Below are positions 44,941 through 54,005 of a stretch of DNA of 64,000 nt, in pieces. The position numbers and the translations under genes are program-made. Position 1 is the stretch's first letter, and every line of letters starts with the position of its first letter. This DNA is from Stenotrophomonas maltophilia (GTDB lineage Bacteria > Pseudomonadota > Gammaproteobacteria > Xanthomonadales > Xanthomonadaceae), in NCBI RefSeq assembly GCF_002799155.1, contig NZ_NERD01000002.1, positions 2,170,001-2,234,000 of the forward strand. Direction: 5' to 3'. The notes beneath the pieces are model-generated. The model searched no databases, was not told where the DNA came from, and was given only the letters and a program-made list of their open reading frames with translations.

Positions 44941-45804
44941 TCACTGTGACCGCGTGCGCGCGATGACATCCCTGACAGCCTCTTCCATACGCTTCCAGTC
45001 CTTCAGAAACGCTCTCTTGTAGTCCAGGCTGACGGACAGCTTGTTGTCGATGTCCACGAAATAATGAACGCAACCGGCTGCCACTTCTCCTGGCTCACTG
45101 ATCACCTCGCTTCCCTCCAGCCGCACGCCGTCGCGTCGGAATTCCTCGCCGTCACATTTGATGAACGAGCTGATCCGGCCGTCGGCCTGGCGTGCGATGT
45201 ACCAGTCTCTCTCGTAGGCAGGATTGCGGACAGGCGGCTTCCCATACCGGGCCTCATACTTCTTCGCGTACAACACCATCTTCCCTTCATCGATTGCATA
45301 GGGCGTCAGGCCCAAGGTCTCCGGCTGTGCGACGCGTTGATCGAGACGGTCCCTGGGATCCTCCCTTTCCACAGAGCCCTCCTCCGTGATGGCTTCATTT
45401 GAGGAAAGCCTTGAAAGCGAAGTCTCAATTGGAATGCGATCGATATAGTTGATACGGACAGCAATCTCCTTGCGGAAATCATTCGTACGCGGATTCGCCC
45501 GGGCACCCGGCGGTGTCGGCGTCATGCCCGGCCACTCGATGACCAGCGTCACGCCCTCGCCCGGCCACGGTGCGATCTGGCTGTCCAGGTAGTTGGCCGG
45601 AATGCGGAAGGTGTTCGGCCCCAGCTTCACGTCTACGGGGGCATCGGTATAGGTATGGCCGTTGATCGTGCGACCGGTCTGGGTTGCGCCGGACATGGCG
45701 GGATTCCTTTCGTGTTCGGTGGACGGCGGCCGTGCGCACGCGCCGGCACTCACTACGACGGCAAGTGCGAGCGTCAGGCAACGGCCAAGGGACATCACGT
45801 GCAT
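44941..45804 (-). CDS. Exported protein, candidate immunity partner of the adjacent effector
   Basis: A 287-residue protein with signal RCLTLALAVVVSAGACARPP; AGAC at Cys23 could be a weak lipobox. The mature part contains TINGHTYTDAPVDVKLGPNT, FRIPANYLDSQIAPWPGEGV and CVHYFVDIDNKLSVSLDYKR. It precedes the effector on the same strand by 31 bases, the usual X-Tfi/X-Tfe order. Predicted to neutralise the effector in the periplasm; comparable to Smlt3025 by position. ATG at 45810 or 45795 are alternative starts. Confidence 0.7.
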   Translation of the reverse strand: MHVMSLGRCLTLALAVVVSAGACARPPSTEHERNPAMSGATQTGRTINGHTYTDAPVDVKLGPNTFRIPANYLDSQIAPWPGEGVTLVIEWPGMTPTPPGARANPRTNDFRKEIAVRINYIDRIPIETSLSRLSSNEAITEEGSVEREDPRDRLDQRVAQPETLGLTPYAIDEGKMVLYAKKYEARYGKPPVRNPAYERDWYIARQADGRISSFIKCDGEEFRRDGVRLEGSEVISEPGEVAAGCVHYFVDIDNKLSVSLDYKRAFLKDWKRMEEAVRDVIARTRSQ

Positions 45805-45810
45805 GGGCAT

Positions 45811-46450
45811 TCCATTGCAGGGTTCCGGCGCCACTATAGGCAACCGGGCGTCAACGGAACAGGAACCGCATCGCAGCCCTTCACGGAACCAGGCAGCGCT
45901 CCACCTGCAGCGACAATGCCTGGCAGGCGTTGAACAGGCCCTCGACCACGGCTGCGGAGGGGCAGCAGGCAGGATCGTCGTGTGGCCACCTGCAGATGCA
46001 AGGTGGCGGACGGTGCGGGTTGGCGTGCCGGATACATGATGCAAGAAGCCGGCGGATCGAGAGATCCCCACGCACCGTCCGCCATGAACTGGCAGGCGAT
46101 GCATGGTCACGGTTGCAACTCTGGCTGCAACCGCGACGCCGCGCATCATGTACGTTCGGGACGCCAATCCCGGCCACGGCGAATGCCTTGGCGCGGCCAT
46201 GGTTACCGCCCCGAACCGGCGGTGGAAAGCAGGGAAATCCCGAGCGATCACGTTGCAACGTTGGTTGCGTCAGTGGATGTCGAGTTGTCCATTGACTGGC
46301 GCGCTTCGCCAACAAACGACTCCGGTCGACGCGCACTTTCCGGACGCCCTATCCAGCCGTATACGACACGCGTGCTGCCGCCACCAAAGACCCATCGGTG
46401 GCCGTGAGCGTTCGCTAAACCGGCATGCGGCATGTGCAACGCCGCTCAGC
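45811..46450. other. Intergenic region with inverted repeats
   Basis: About 640 bases with no convincing gene. GGCGGACGGTGCG (46005-46017) is inverted as CGCACCGTCCGCC (46071-46083). Around these, GGCGTGCCGGA-TACATGATG recurs in inverted, imperfect form as CATCATGTA-CG-TTCGGGACGCC. A small hairpin GGATC-GAGA-GATCC lies between the arms. The structure may be a decayed mobile or repeat element; upstream of the minus-strand immunity/effector operon it also must hold that promoter. Confidence 0.4.
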
Positions 46451-46452
46451 CG

Positions 46453-46800
46453 TCAGCTATCGCCCTGGGTACTCTGATAGCCGCGGTAGGTTTCACCCCA
46501 CTCGCGCATGGCCAGAAGCACCGGCACCAGCGTGCGCCCGAACTCGGACAGCTCGTACTCCACTTTCGGCGGCACTTCCGGGTACACGTGGCGGATCACC
46601 ACGCCGTCGGCTTCCAGCTCACGCAGTTGGCTGGTCAGCATGGACTGGGTGGCGTTGGGCACCCGCCGCGTCAGTTCCATGAAACGCCGCTTGCCGGTCA
46701 TCAGATGAAAAAGAATGATCGGCTTCCACACGCCGCCGATTACTGACAGCGTGACTTCCACGGCGCAACCGCTCTTGCCATCCCAACGCTTGCTACGCAT
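46453..46800 (-). CDS. HxlR-family transcriptional regulator
   Basis: A 115-residue HxlR protein with the conserved Cys12 (KSGCAVEVTLSVIGGVWKP), recognition region FMELTRRVPNATQSMLTSQL and the wing VIRHVYPEVPPKVEYELSEF. Such regulators respond to quinones or aldehydes through the N-terminal cysteine. It diverges from the YhdH-like oxidoreductase and probably controls it. Confidence 0.92.
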   Translation of the reverse strand: MRSKRWDGKSGCAVEVTLSVIGGVWKPIILFHLMTGKRRFMELTRRVPNATQSMLTSQLRELEADGVVIRHVYPEVPPKVEYELSEFGRTLVPVLLAMREWGETYRGYQSTQGDS

Positions 46801-46808
46801 GCATACTC

Positions 46809-46838
46809 CGGAAAACCATAGTACCTACGGAAAATCAT
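46809..46838. promoter_or_regulatory. Direct repeat in the HxlR/oxidoreductase spacer
   Basis: CGGAAAAcCAT (46809-46819) and CGGAAAAtCAT (46828-46838), 19 bases apart, lie in the 101-base divergent spacer on the regulator side. Two helical turns apart, they could be an HxlR binding site. Confidence 0.35.
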
Positions 46839-46901
46839 CGTTCTTGTTGCGATAGAGGCGCGAGCCTAGCATGGCCTCATCCGGTGAATGTGAGCCCCTC
46901 C

Positions 46902-47891
46902 ATGACGTTCAAAGCACTGCTCGCCCGCAAGACGAACAACCAGGTTTCGACCGAACTGGTCGATTTCGATGAAGCCGACCTGATGGACGGTGACGTCCTG
47001 GTGCAGGTCGAGTACTCCACGCTCAACTACAAGGATGCGCTTGCCCTCACCGGCAAGAGTCCGGTCATCCGGACGTTCCCGCTCATTCCCGGCATCGATC
47101 TGGCAGGCGTGGTGCTGGAATCCAGCAGGACCGACTTCAAGCCAGGCGACCGCGTTGTGCTCAATGGCTGGGACCTGAGCATGGGCCACCACGGCGGCCT
47201 GGCACAGCGCGCCCGTGTGCGCGGCGAATGGCTCAACCGGATTCCCGGCAACCTGAGCACCCGCGACGCCATGGCCATCGGCACCGCGGGCTATACCGCC
47301 ATGCTGTGCGTACTGGCCCTGGAACATGCCGGTGTGACGCCCGACAGGGGCGATGTGCTGGTGACCGGCGCCAACGGCGGTGTCGGCTCGATCGCGGTGG
47401 CGATCCTTTCAAAGCTGGGCTATCGCGTGGTGGCCGCCACCGGGCGACCGGAGCACGCCGAGTATCTGCACAACCTGGGTGCGGCCGAGATCATCGATCG
47501 TGCGCAGCTTTCGGAGCCGCGCGAGCGACCGGTGAGTGCCGAGCGATGGGCCGGCGTGGTGGATGTGGCCGGCGGCCCAACGCTGGTCAATGCCATCGCC
47601 GAAACGAAGTACCGCGGTGCCGTGGCCGCATGCGGCCTGGCGCAGAGCGACGCGCTGCACGGCTCGGTGCTGCCCTTCATCCTGCGCAACGTCACCCTTG
47701 CGGGCGTGGATTCGGTAAATGCACCGCAGGACGTTCGCCAGCGCGCGTGGGATCGCCTCGCTACCGACCTGGACCCGCAGAAGCTGGAAAGCACGGTGCA
47801 GCTGATCGGGCTTGCCGACGTGTTGGACGTGTACCGGAAGATCATCCCCGGCCAGGTACGCGGCCGCATCGTTGTGGATGTCAATGCCTGA
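46902..47891 (+). CDS. Quinone oxidoreductase YhdH/AcuI family
   Basis: A 329-residue zinc-independent MDR enzyme: MTFKALLARKTNNQVSTELV, STLNYKDALALTGKSPVIR, IDLAGVVLESS and the NADPH motif VTGANGGVGSIAVAILSKLG. YhdH/AcuI proteins reduce acryloyl-CoA to propionyl-CoA and detoxify acrylate; some members act on quinones. The ATG at 46902 was chosen because family similarity begins there. Regulated by the divergent HxlR gene, by inference. Confidence 0.9.
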   Translation: MTFKALLARKTNNQVSTELVDFDEADLMDGDVLVQVEYSTLNYKDALALTGKSPVIRTFPLIPGIDLAGVVLESSRTDFKPGDRVVLNGWDLSMGHHGGLAQRARVRGEWLNRIPGNLSTRDAMAIGTAGYTAMLCVLALEHAGVTPDRGDVLVTGANGGVGSIAVAILSKLGYRVVAATGRPEHAEYLHNLGAAEIIDRAQLSEPRERPVSAERWAGVVDVAGGPTLVNAIAETKYRGAVAACGLAQSDALHGSVLPFILRNVTLAGVDSVNAPQDVRQRAWDRLATDLDPQKLESTVQLIGLADVLDVYRKIIPGQVRGRIVVDVNA

Positions 47892-48059
47892 GCGGGTGAC
47901 CGCAACTGCGCTCGATTGATGCGTGTGGATGGAGGGCTGCAACGCGCCCTCCATGCTGCAGCGAATGGTGAACCTGCCGTGAAACACGCGGCGCGACACT
48001 GGCCTTTGGCCACCGCCGGTCGCATACGCTCAGGCTCCCACCGCTGCTGGACACCCGCC

Positions 48060-48380
48060 ATGCCAATGACCGCATTCGCGCTTGCTGCCGCACTTTCGGG
48101 CCTGCCCGATATCGACTGGGAGCGCCAGCGCGCCGAGGACGCGCACCAGCTCATGCTGTGCCAGATCCATCGCGATGAGTTGCAGCAGGCCGAGGGAAAA
48201 GACGAGGCCTACCAGCGCGCAAAGGCGGTCTGCGACCTGCTGGCACGGGACTACAAGGATAGGTGGGATTTCGACGCACAGGATGCACTGGCGGCATCGG
48301 CGGTGGATCTGGATGAGCTGATCCGGCGTGGCGACGCGGTTGAAGTCCCCCCTGCAAAGCGGGACCGTGCCTACGAGTGA
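48060..48380 (+). CDS. Hypothetical acidic protein
   Basis: A 106-residue soluble protein rich in Asp, Glu, Ala and Gln (PDIDWERQRAEDAHQLMLCQ, RDELQQAEGKDEAYQRAKAV), likely all-helical. No family recognised and no operon partner. A possible gene fragment abuts it on the opposite strand. Confidence 0.5.
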   Translation: MPMTAFALAAALSGLPDIDWERQRAEDAHQLMLCQIHRDELQQAEGKDEAYQRAKAVCDLLARDYKDRWDFDAQDALAASAVDLDELIRRGDAVEVPPAKRDRAYE

Positions 48381-48554
48381 TCCGGCAACTGCCGGGATGA
48401 CGGTGCCGTCGTCCATCACAATCAGCATGTCGGAGACTTCGCCCTCGTGCCCTTGCTCCGCAGTGGTCACCAGGATCCTCAATGGATCTGTCCGGATATC
48501 GTAGCCGCCGCTGGCGTGCTTCAACGTTCCCATGCGGTCCCAGTCGATTTCCAT
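48381..48554 (-). pseudogene. Possible 5' gene fragment on the minus strand
   Basis: From ATG 48554 about 58 codons read as protein-like sequence (MEIDWDRMGTLKHASGGYDI, RILVTTAEQGHEGEVSDMLI, VMDDGTVIPAVAGSLVG). The frame then enters the antisense of the plus-strand gene at 48060-48380, where it loses protein character. This suggests a truncated gene start left by a rearrangement. Weak evidence. Confidence 0.25.
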
Positions 48555-48690
48555 GGCCTGCTCCGGGATCCAGACGCGCCATGATGCATGCGCCAGGCAA
48601 TTGAGAAGGCCACACGCAACGTCAAGGCCCCTTATCATGCGGGCTTAGGGGCTCTACATGCCCAGTTGACGCTTGCAAGGCAGTACCTGG

Positions 48691-51450
48691 ATGTCTATGG
48701 AATGGCGCCCCTCGATCTGGGGCCAACGTGTGACTCGCTCTCCACACTGGTGGCTGCGGCTGGAGGGCGAATGCATCGACCTGGACATCGCAGGCCAGCG
48801 GCACCGGCTGCGCGTGGATGATGATCACAGCGTGCAGGTCATTCCAGGGTTTTTCTGGTCGCGGGTCGAGCTGCAGACAGAAGGCGCCGCGCGGCTGTCG
48901 GTGGATGGGCTTGCCAACGCGCAGGCGTCCCGGCTTGCGGCAGCGCTGCAGCAGGTGCGCTTTGCGCGCAGCACGCGAGGGCGCAAGGCCTTGTTTGACA
49001 CGATCCTGGAGCGGATCCAAGCGTGGTTGAGCGCCGCGGACGCCCTCATTGACCGCGGCAGTACCGGCCGCCGCTGGATCACCCACGAGCAGCAGCAGGC
49101 GCTGCTGGCCGAGCGCTCCTCCCTGCCGCTGCAGTCGCCGGAGCTTGAGCAACTGTTCCTTGATGAAAGCGTGCATGGCGACCTGCATTCGCATAGCCAT
49201 CGTGCTGCGCTGGACGCCCTGCACGACTGGCAGCTGGATTGGCCGGCCGCCTGGGCCGAAGCCAACGCGACCATGGCAGCGCGTGAGCGGGTGCTGGCCA
49301 AGGACTTCCTGGACCGGGTCGAGAGCAAGCCCCTGACCGAAGAACAGGCCCGCGCCGTCATCTGCTTCGACAACCGGGTACAGGTCGTGGCCGCGGCCGG
49401 CTCGGGCAAGACCTCCACGATGGTCGCCAAGGCCGCTTATGCCATCGATCGCGGCTTTGTCGAACCCGAACGGATCGTGATGCTTGCCTTCAACAAGGAC
49501 GCCGCGAAGGAGCTGGAAGCGCGTGCGCAGCAATGCTTCGACCGGCTCGGCATGGGCGACACCGTGGTTGAAGCCCGGACCTTCCACGCCCTCGGCCTGG
49601 CCATCATTGCCAAAGCGACAGGTCGCAAGCCCGATATCCCGGAATGGGCCGTCGACGCGACGCTGGGCTTCAACAAGCTGGCCGAGCTGGTAGACGACCT
49701 GAAGGACCGCTCGACCCATTTCCGCACCCAGTGGGACATGTTCCGCCTGGTATTCGGGCGCGATCTTCCGCCGTTCGGTGCTGACATGATGGCCGATGGG
49801 TACGACCGCGATGGCACGCCCTACATGCGTACCCTGCAGGGTGAGCGGGTGAAGAGCCTGGAAGAGTGCATCATCGCCGACTGGCTGTTCTACAACGGCG
49901 TGGCCTACGACTACGAGCGGCGCTACGAGTTCGATACCGCGACAGACACCCACCGCCAGTATCGTCCGGACTTCTACTATCCGGACGCCCAGTTGTATCA
50001 CGAGCACTTTGCGCTGGATGCCGATGGCCAGCCGCCTAAGCACTTTGCCAACTACAGCGAAGGGATGCACTGGAAGCGCCAGCAGCATGTGGCGCGCGGC
50101 ACCGCCCTGGTCGAGACGACGTCGTTTGGCCTGCGCAGTGGACAGGCCCTGCAGGATCTAGCCGACCGGCTCGGCGCGTCTGATGTCGAGCTCGACCCGA
50201 ACCCGGATCGCGAGCTGCCTGACCAGGGCGCCAAGCCGATGCCGGACGCGGACCTGATCGGCCTGATGCGCACCTTCATTGCCCATGCCAAGAGCAACTG
50301 CCTGACGCTGGACGATATGGCGGCGCGCCTGCGGCAGATGCCCGAGGATCAGTTCAAGGAACGCTACCGGCGCTTCCTGGAAATCGCCGGGCCGGTTTTC
50401 CAGGCCTGGGACAATGCACTGGCTGACGAGCGCAGCATCGACTTCGAGGACATGCTCAACATGGCGGCCGGGCTGCTGGAACAGGGCCACTATGAATCGC
50501 CCTACGAACTGGTGATGGCCGACGAGTTCCAGGATGCATCGCGCGCCCGTGCGCGCCTGTGCCGTGCATTGGTCAGCCAACCAGGCCGCCATCTGTTCGC
50601 GGTGGGCGATGACTGGCAGTCGATCAATCGCTTCGCCGGTGCCGACGTTTCGGTGATGACCGGATTCCGCGAATGGATAGGGCATGGCCAGGTGCTGAAA
50701 CTGGAGCAGACGTTCCGTTGCCCGCAGGCACTGTGCGATGTGTCCAGCCGCTTCATCAGCCGCAACCCCGCGCAGATCGCCAAAGCAGTTCGCTCTGCTG
50801 CACCGGAAATGGGCCCGGTACTGCAGGCGTTCCAGATGAACCGGCGCGAGGAGGTGCAGGATGGGGTTCGCCAGTACCTCGCCAAGCTGCATCAGCAGCT
50901 GCTGTCCGGGGCCGTTCCACAGGGCCGCAACGGGCGCGTGACTGTATTCATTCTGGGGCGGTATCGCGCGGATCGCGGTGCAGTGCCTTCTGATTGGAAG
51001 ACGGCCTTCGGCAGCACGATGGACGTCGAGTTCCTGACCGCACATCGATCGAAGGGGCGCGAGGCGGACTACGTGATCCTGCCTGGCATGATCAACCGCA
51101 GCTTCCCGAGCCTGCGCGCGGATGACCCGGTGCTTTCGCTGGCAATGCCGGATGGGGATACCTGTCCGCTGAGCGAAGAACGGCGGTTGTTCTATGTCGC
51201 GCTGACGCGTGCACGACGTTCGGTGGCGATGTTCACCCTGCGGGGCAAGCACTCGCCGTTCCTGGATGAGCTGGTGAAGGACGGAGCAGTGGAAGTGACC
51301 GCGATTTCAGGGGCGGCCATCCACGACGAGCGCTGCCCGGTGTGCAAGTTGGGCGTGTTCGTGGAGAGGAATGGGCCGCACGGGGCCTTCCGGTCGTGCT
51401 CCAGCTATCCGTTGTGCCATAACAAACCGAAGGATGGGCGTCGTGAATGA
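48691..51450 (+). CDS. UvrD/HelD-like SF1 helicase with C-terminal zinc ribbon
   Basis: A 919-residue helicase. The N-terminal ~220 residues lack known motifs and are partly coiled coil. Walker A is AAAGSGKTSTM (near residue 235), then IVMLAFNKDAAKELEARAQQ (Ia), YRPDFYYPDAQLYHEHFALD, the DExx motif VMADEFQDASRARARL, AVGDDWQSINRFAGAD, and motifs V-VI EFLTAHRSKGREADYVIL and RRLFYVALTRARRSVAMF. The end carries a topoisomerase-like zinc ribbon (CPVCKLGVFVERN-12-CSSYPLCHN). It resembles DNA helicase IV. The role is probably recombination or repair; a defence role is possible but unsupported. Confidence 0.85.
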   Translation: MSMEWRPSIWGQRVTRSPHWWLRLEGECIDLDIAGQRHRLRVDDDHSVQVIPGFFWSRVELQTEGAARLSVDGLANAQASRLAAALQQVRFARSTRGRKALFDTILERIQAWLSAADALIDRGSTGRRWITHEQQQALLAERSSLPLQSPELEQLFLDESVHGDLHSHSHRAALDALHDWQLDWPAAWAEANATMAARERVLAKDFLDRVESKPLTEEQARAVICFDNRVQVVAAAGSGKTSTMVAKAAYAIDRGFVEPERIVMLAFNKDAAKELEARAQQCFDRLGMGDTVVEARTFHALGLAIIAKATGRKPDIPEWAVDATLGFNKLAELVDDLKDRSTHFRTQWDMFRLVFGRDLPPFGADMMADGYDRDGTPYMRTLQGERVKSLEECIIADWLFYNGVAYDYERRYEFDTATDTHRQYRPDFYYPDAQLYHEHFALDADGQPPKHFANYSEGMHWKRQQHVARGTALVETTSFGLRSGQALQDLADRLGASDVELDPNPDRELPDQGAKPMPDADLIGLMRTFIAHAKSNCLTLDDMAARLRQMPEDQFKERYRRFLEIAGPVFQAWDNALADERSIDFEDMLNMAAGLLEQGHYESPYELVMADEFQDASRARARLCRALVSQPGRHLFAVGDDWQSINRFAGADVSVMTGFREWIGHGQVLKLEQTFRCPQALCDVSSRFISRNPAQIAKAVRSAAPEMGPVLQAFQMNRREEVQDGVRQYLAKLHQQLLSGAVPQGRNGRVTVFILGRYRADRGAVPSDWKTAFGSTMDVEFLTAHRSKGREADYVILPGMINRSFPSLRADDPVLSLAMPDGDTCPLSEERRLFYVALTRARRSVAMFTLRGKHSPFLDELVKDGAVEVTAISGAAIHDERCPVCKLGVFVERNGPHGAFRSCSSYPLCHNKPKDGRRE

Positions 51451-51517
51451 ACACGTGAGCTCAGGTGCAGGCCAACAGCTCAAGTGTTCAGGGGGCCACG
51501 GCCTGTCAGAAACGTAA

Positions 51518-51537
51518 AACGCCCCTTCCGGGGCGTT
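51518..51537 (-). terminator. Rho-independent terminator of tRNA-Ser
   Basis: On the minus strand AACGCCCC-GGAA-GGGGCGTT followed by TTACGTTTC: an 8-bp stem starting 8 bases after the tRNA CCA end. Confidence 0.8.
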
Positions 51538-51544
51538 CGCGGTA

Positions 51545-51634
51545 TGGCGGAGAGAGTGGGATTCGAACCCACGGAAGGTTTGACCCTTCGCCGGTTTTCA
51601 AGACCGGTGCCTTAAACCGCTCGGCCATCTCTCC
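51545..51634 (-). tRNA. tRNA-Ser (anticodon UGA)
   Basis: A 90-base class II tRNA on the minus strand: acceptor GGAGAGA pairs with TCTCTCC, the D-arm has GCCGAGCGGTTTAAGGC, the anticodon stem CCGGT/ACCGG encloses CTTGAAA with anticodon TGA, a long variable arm follows, and the T-arm is GTGGGTTCGAATCCCAC. The 3' CCA is encoded. It reads UCA and related serine codons. Confidence 0.97.
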
Positions 51635-51757
51635 AATCGGGTCCCGGTCGCCCGGGCAGCGGCGTATTCTCGCACGTGAAGGGCATTTGCCCAAGACCAT
51701 CTTGCCCCTGCCCTCCGCATCCGGCACGGTGGGGCCTCCACCGCAATCGGAGCCGCC

Positions 51758-52831
51758 ATGGCCCATCTCGATCTGGCCAACCTGCGCACCTGCCTGCTGG
51801 ACGACACCCAGCTGGCCGCAGTGGCCCTGCATCGCACCTTCGCCGGGCACCTGCCGGTCAGCAGCGGGCAGCTGGTGGTCTGCGATCCGCTGGTGCAGGC
51901 CGAGGCGCCTGCGCTGGCCGACTACACCGCCCCGCTGGGCCGGCACCCGGTCGAGATCATTGTGCACAGCGGCCGCCCGGCGCTGGCCGTGGTCTGGTTC
52001 AAGCCGCGCCAGTCGCTCACCGCGTCCGCCCTGCATTGGCAGATGGCGCGCTGGACCACGCAGGACCTGACCGGACTGGATGAGGACAGCTTCATCGGCT
52101 ACCCGGTCGACGCTGGCATCGGTTGCTTCATGGACACCGACACCCAGCAGGCGCTGCTGGCCCTGATCGAACAAGCCGATGGCGACGAAGAGAGTGAATG
52201 GTCGGAGGCACTGGTCGACCACGATGGCCTGGATGAAGGCGCCGAGTACCGTCCTTGGGGGGAGGACTCGCCGCACGGCCTGGTGGTGTTCACCAGCGGC
52301 TGGGGCGACGGTGTCTATCCCAGTTATTGGGCGCTGGATACGTCCGGCATTCCGGTCGCCCTGGTCACCGATTTCCTGTGCATCCAGGGCGGTGATGGGC
52401 GCGACGAGCGCGAGATCGCCGACCAGGCCTATCGCGACAGCCTGCCACCTGCGGAAGCCGAGGCCCTGGCGCGGCTGGTGGCTGCCGTGGAGCGAGACGA
52501 CGTAGACGCACTGAGAGCCCTGCTGAAGGATGCACCGCAGCGCGCCAACCAGATCGAACCGGGCTGTGGGGGCACTGCGCTGTTCGAGGCGATCCGCCTG
52601 GATCGTCCGCAGGCATTGCGGGTGCTGTTGCAGGGCGGCGCATTGCCGGCGATGCCAGAGCGCCTGCACATGAGCAAGGTCACCAGCTATCTGGACTACG
52701 CGCGCTTCCTGAAGAAGCCACGCAGCGCGGAGCTGATGGCAGTGCTGGAAGCACCCGTCGTTGCAGCCGAGCCACCACCGGCCGCGCCGCGACGCCGCGG
52801 TTTCTGGGACCGGCTGTTCGGACGGAACTGA
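51758..52831 (+). CDS. DUF4241 protein with ankyrin-like C-terminal region
   Basis: A 357-residue soluble protein. Residues ~15-215 fit DUF4241: QLVVCDPLVQAEAPALADYT, FIGYPVDAGIGCFMDTDTQQ, FTSGWGDGVYPSYWALDTSG and IPVALVTDF. Residues ~225-300 (AAVERDDVDALRALLKDAPQ, GTALFEAIRLDRPQALRVLL) look like one to two ankyrin repeats. A Pro-rich linker and basic RRRGFWDRLFG end follow. DUF4241 proteins occur near polymorphic toxins and are often proposed immunity proteins, but there is no toxin here. Confidence 0.7.
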   Translation: MAHLDLANLRTCLLDDTQLAAVALHRTFAGHLPVSSGQLVVCDPLVQAEAPALADYTAPLGRHPVEIIVHSGRPALAVVWFKPRQSLTASALHWQMARWTTQDLTGLDEDSFIGYPVDAGIGCFMDTDTQQALLALIEQADGDEESEWSEALVDHDGLDEGAEYRPWGEDSPHGLVVFTSGWGDGVYPSYWALDTSGIPVALVTDFLCIQGGDGRDEREIADQAYRDSLPPAEAEALARLVAAVERDDVDALRALLKDAPQRANQIEPGCGGTALFEAIRLDRPQALRVLLQGGALPAMPERLHMSKVTSYLDYARFLKKPRSAELMAVLEAPVVAAEPPPAAPRRRGFWDRLFGRN

Positions 52832-52851
52832 TCGGCGCCGGAATACAGCAA

Positions 52852-52874
52852 CGCCGGGCATGGCCCGGCGCTAC
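52852..52874 (-). repeat. SMAG/REP palindrome
   Basis: On the minus strand GTAG followed by CGCCGGGC-CAT-GCCCGGCG, the GTAG-headed palindrome typical of S. maltophilia SMAG elements. It lies between convergent genes and may help termination. Confidence 0.75.
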
Positions 52875-52886
52875 CGTTCAGTTCTC

Positions 52887-53879
52887 TCAGCCGGCGTCTA
52901 CTGCCAGCGCACCCAGCGCGCTGGCCTTGATCCGCTCCTTGGCCTTTTCACAGGCGCCACCGCAATCCAAGCGCGAGGCCTCCAGCTGCGGCGGCAGATG
53001 CTCGGCCAGGAAGTCGATGAACACGCGCACCGCCGGCAACAGGCCACGGCGCGAGGCGAACACGGCATGGCACACGCCCTGCGGCAGTGACCAGTCCGGC
53101 AGCACCACTTCCAGCTCGCCGTTGCGCACGGCGTCGGCGCACACGGTTTCCGGCAGCATGGTGATGCCGAAGCCGTCCTTCACCATGCTCTGCAGCAGCG
53201 GGAAGTCGAAGCCGGCCACGCGCGGCTGCAGGTCGACCCGGCGCACTTCGCCTTCCGGGCCATGCAGCTCCCAGCGCTGGCGTGCTTCGTCTTCGCTGAT
53301 GCTGAGGGTGACGTGCTGGGTCAGTTCTTCCGGATCCTTGGGGCGGCCGGCGCGATCGAGGTACTTCGGACTGGCCACCAGCAGTTCCTGCACCTGGCCG
53401 AAGCTGCGCATCACCAGGCTGCCGTCGTCGTCCAGGCGCGAACGCACGCGCAGGGCCACGTCGTAGCCTTCGTTGATGATGTCCACGCGGCGGTTGCTGA
53501 TGTTCAGCTGCAGCCGCACCTTCGGGTACTGCTCCAGGAACTTGGGCAGCAGCTTGGGCAGCTGCATCTGCGCGAGCGACACCGGCACGCTGGCGCGCAC
53601 CACGCCGCGCGGTTCCGCGCTGAGGCGGTCCACGACTTCGCGTGCGGCCTGGGCCTCGGCCAGCATCGTCTGCGCATGGCGGTGCACGCTGGTGCCAACG
53701 TCGGTGACCGCGAAACGGCGCGTGGAGCGCTGCAGCAGGCGCACGCCCAGGTCGGTTTCCAGCTGGCTGATGCGGCGGCTCAGTCGCGACTTGGGGATGC
53801 CCAAGGCGCGCTCGGCGGCGGCGAATCCACCGTGGTCGACCACCATCGCGAAGTAGTACAGATCATTCAGGTCATGCAT
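52887..53879 (-). CDS. LysR-family transcriptional regulator
   Basis: A 330-residue LTTR: HTH region LYYFAMVVDHGGFAAAERAL, then GIPKSRLSRRISQLETDLG, followed by a LysR substrate-binding domain (VRASVPVSLAQMQLPKLLPK, NISNRRVDIINEGYDVALRV). It diverges from azoR across a 126-base gap, so it likely senses a quinone or azo-type inducer and controls that gene. Confidence 0.92.
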   Translation of the reverse strand: MHDLNDLYYFAMVVDHGGFAAAERALGIPKSRLSRRISQLETDLGVRLLQRSTRRFAVTDVGTSVHRHAQTMLAEAQAAREVVDRLSAEPRGVVRASVPVSLAQMQLPKLLPKFLEQYPKVRLQLNISNRRVDIINEGYDVALRVRSRLDDDGSLVMRSFGQVQELLVASPKYLDRAGRPKDPEELTQHVTLSISEDEARQRWELHGPEGEVRRVDLQPRVAGFDFPLLQSMVKDGFGITMLPETVCADAVRNGELEVVLPDWSLPQGVCHAVFASRRGLLPAVRVFIDFLAEHLPPQLEASRLDCGGACEKAKERIKASALGALAVDAG

Positions 53880-54005
53880 GCCCGAGTTCCATATCTAGAA
53901 CAATACGTGGCATTCAACCACCTTTATCCCGCCTTTGCAACAACCTATCGTTCTCTCCGTCGGCGGGGCACCCCGCCCCTTCCTCCCAGAACATAGGTGA
54001 CTGCC

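Noticed and set aside
51545-51634. tRNA-Ser as an attachment site of a genomic island
   Set aside because: No integrase gene nearby and no repeated tRNA 3' end seen in the window; neighbouring genes look chromosomal.
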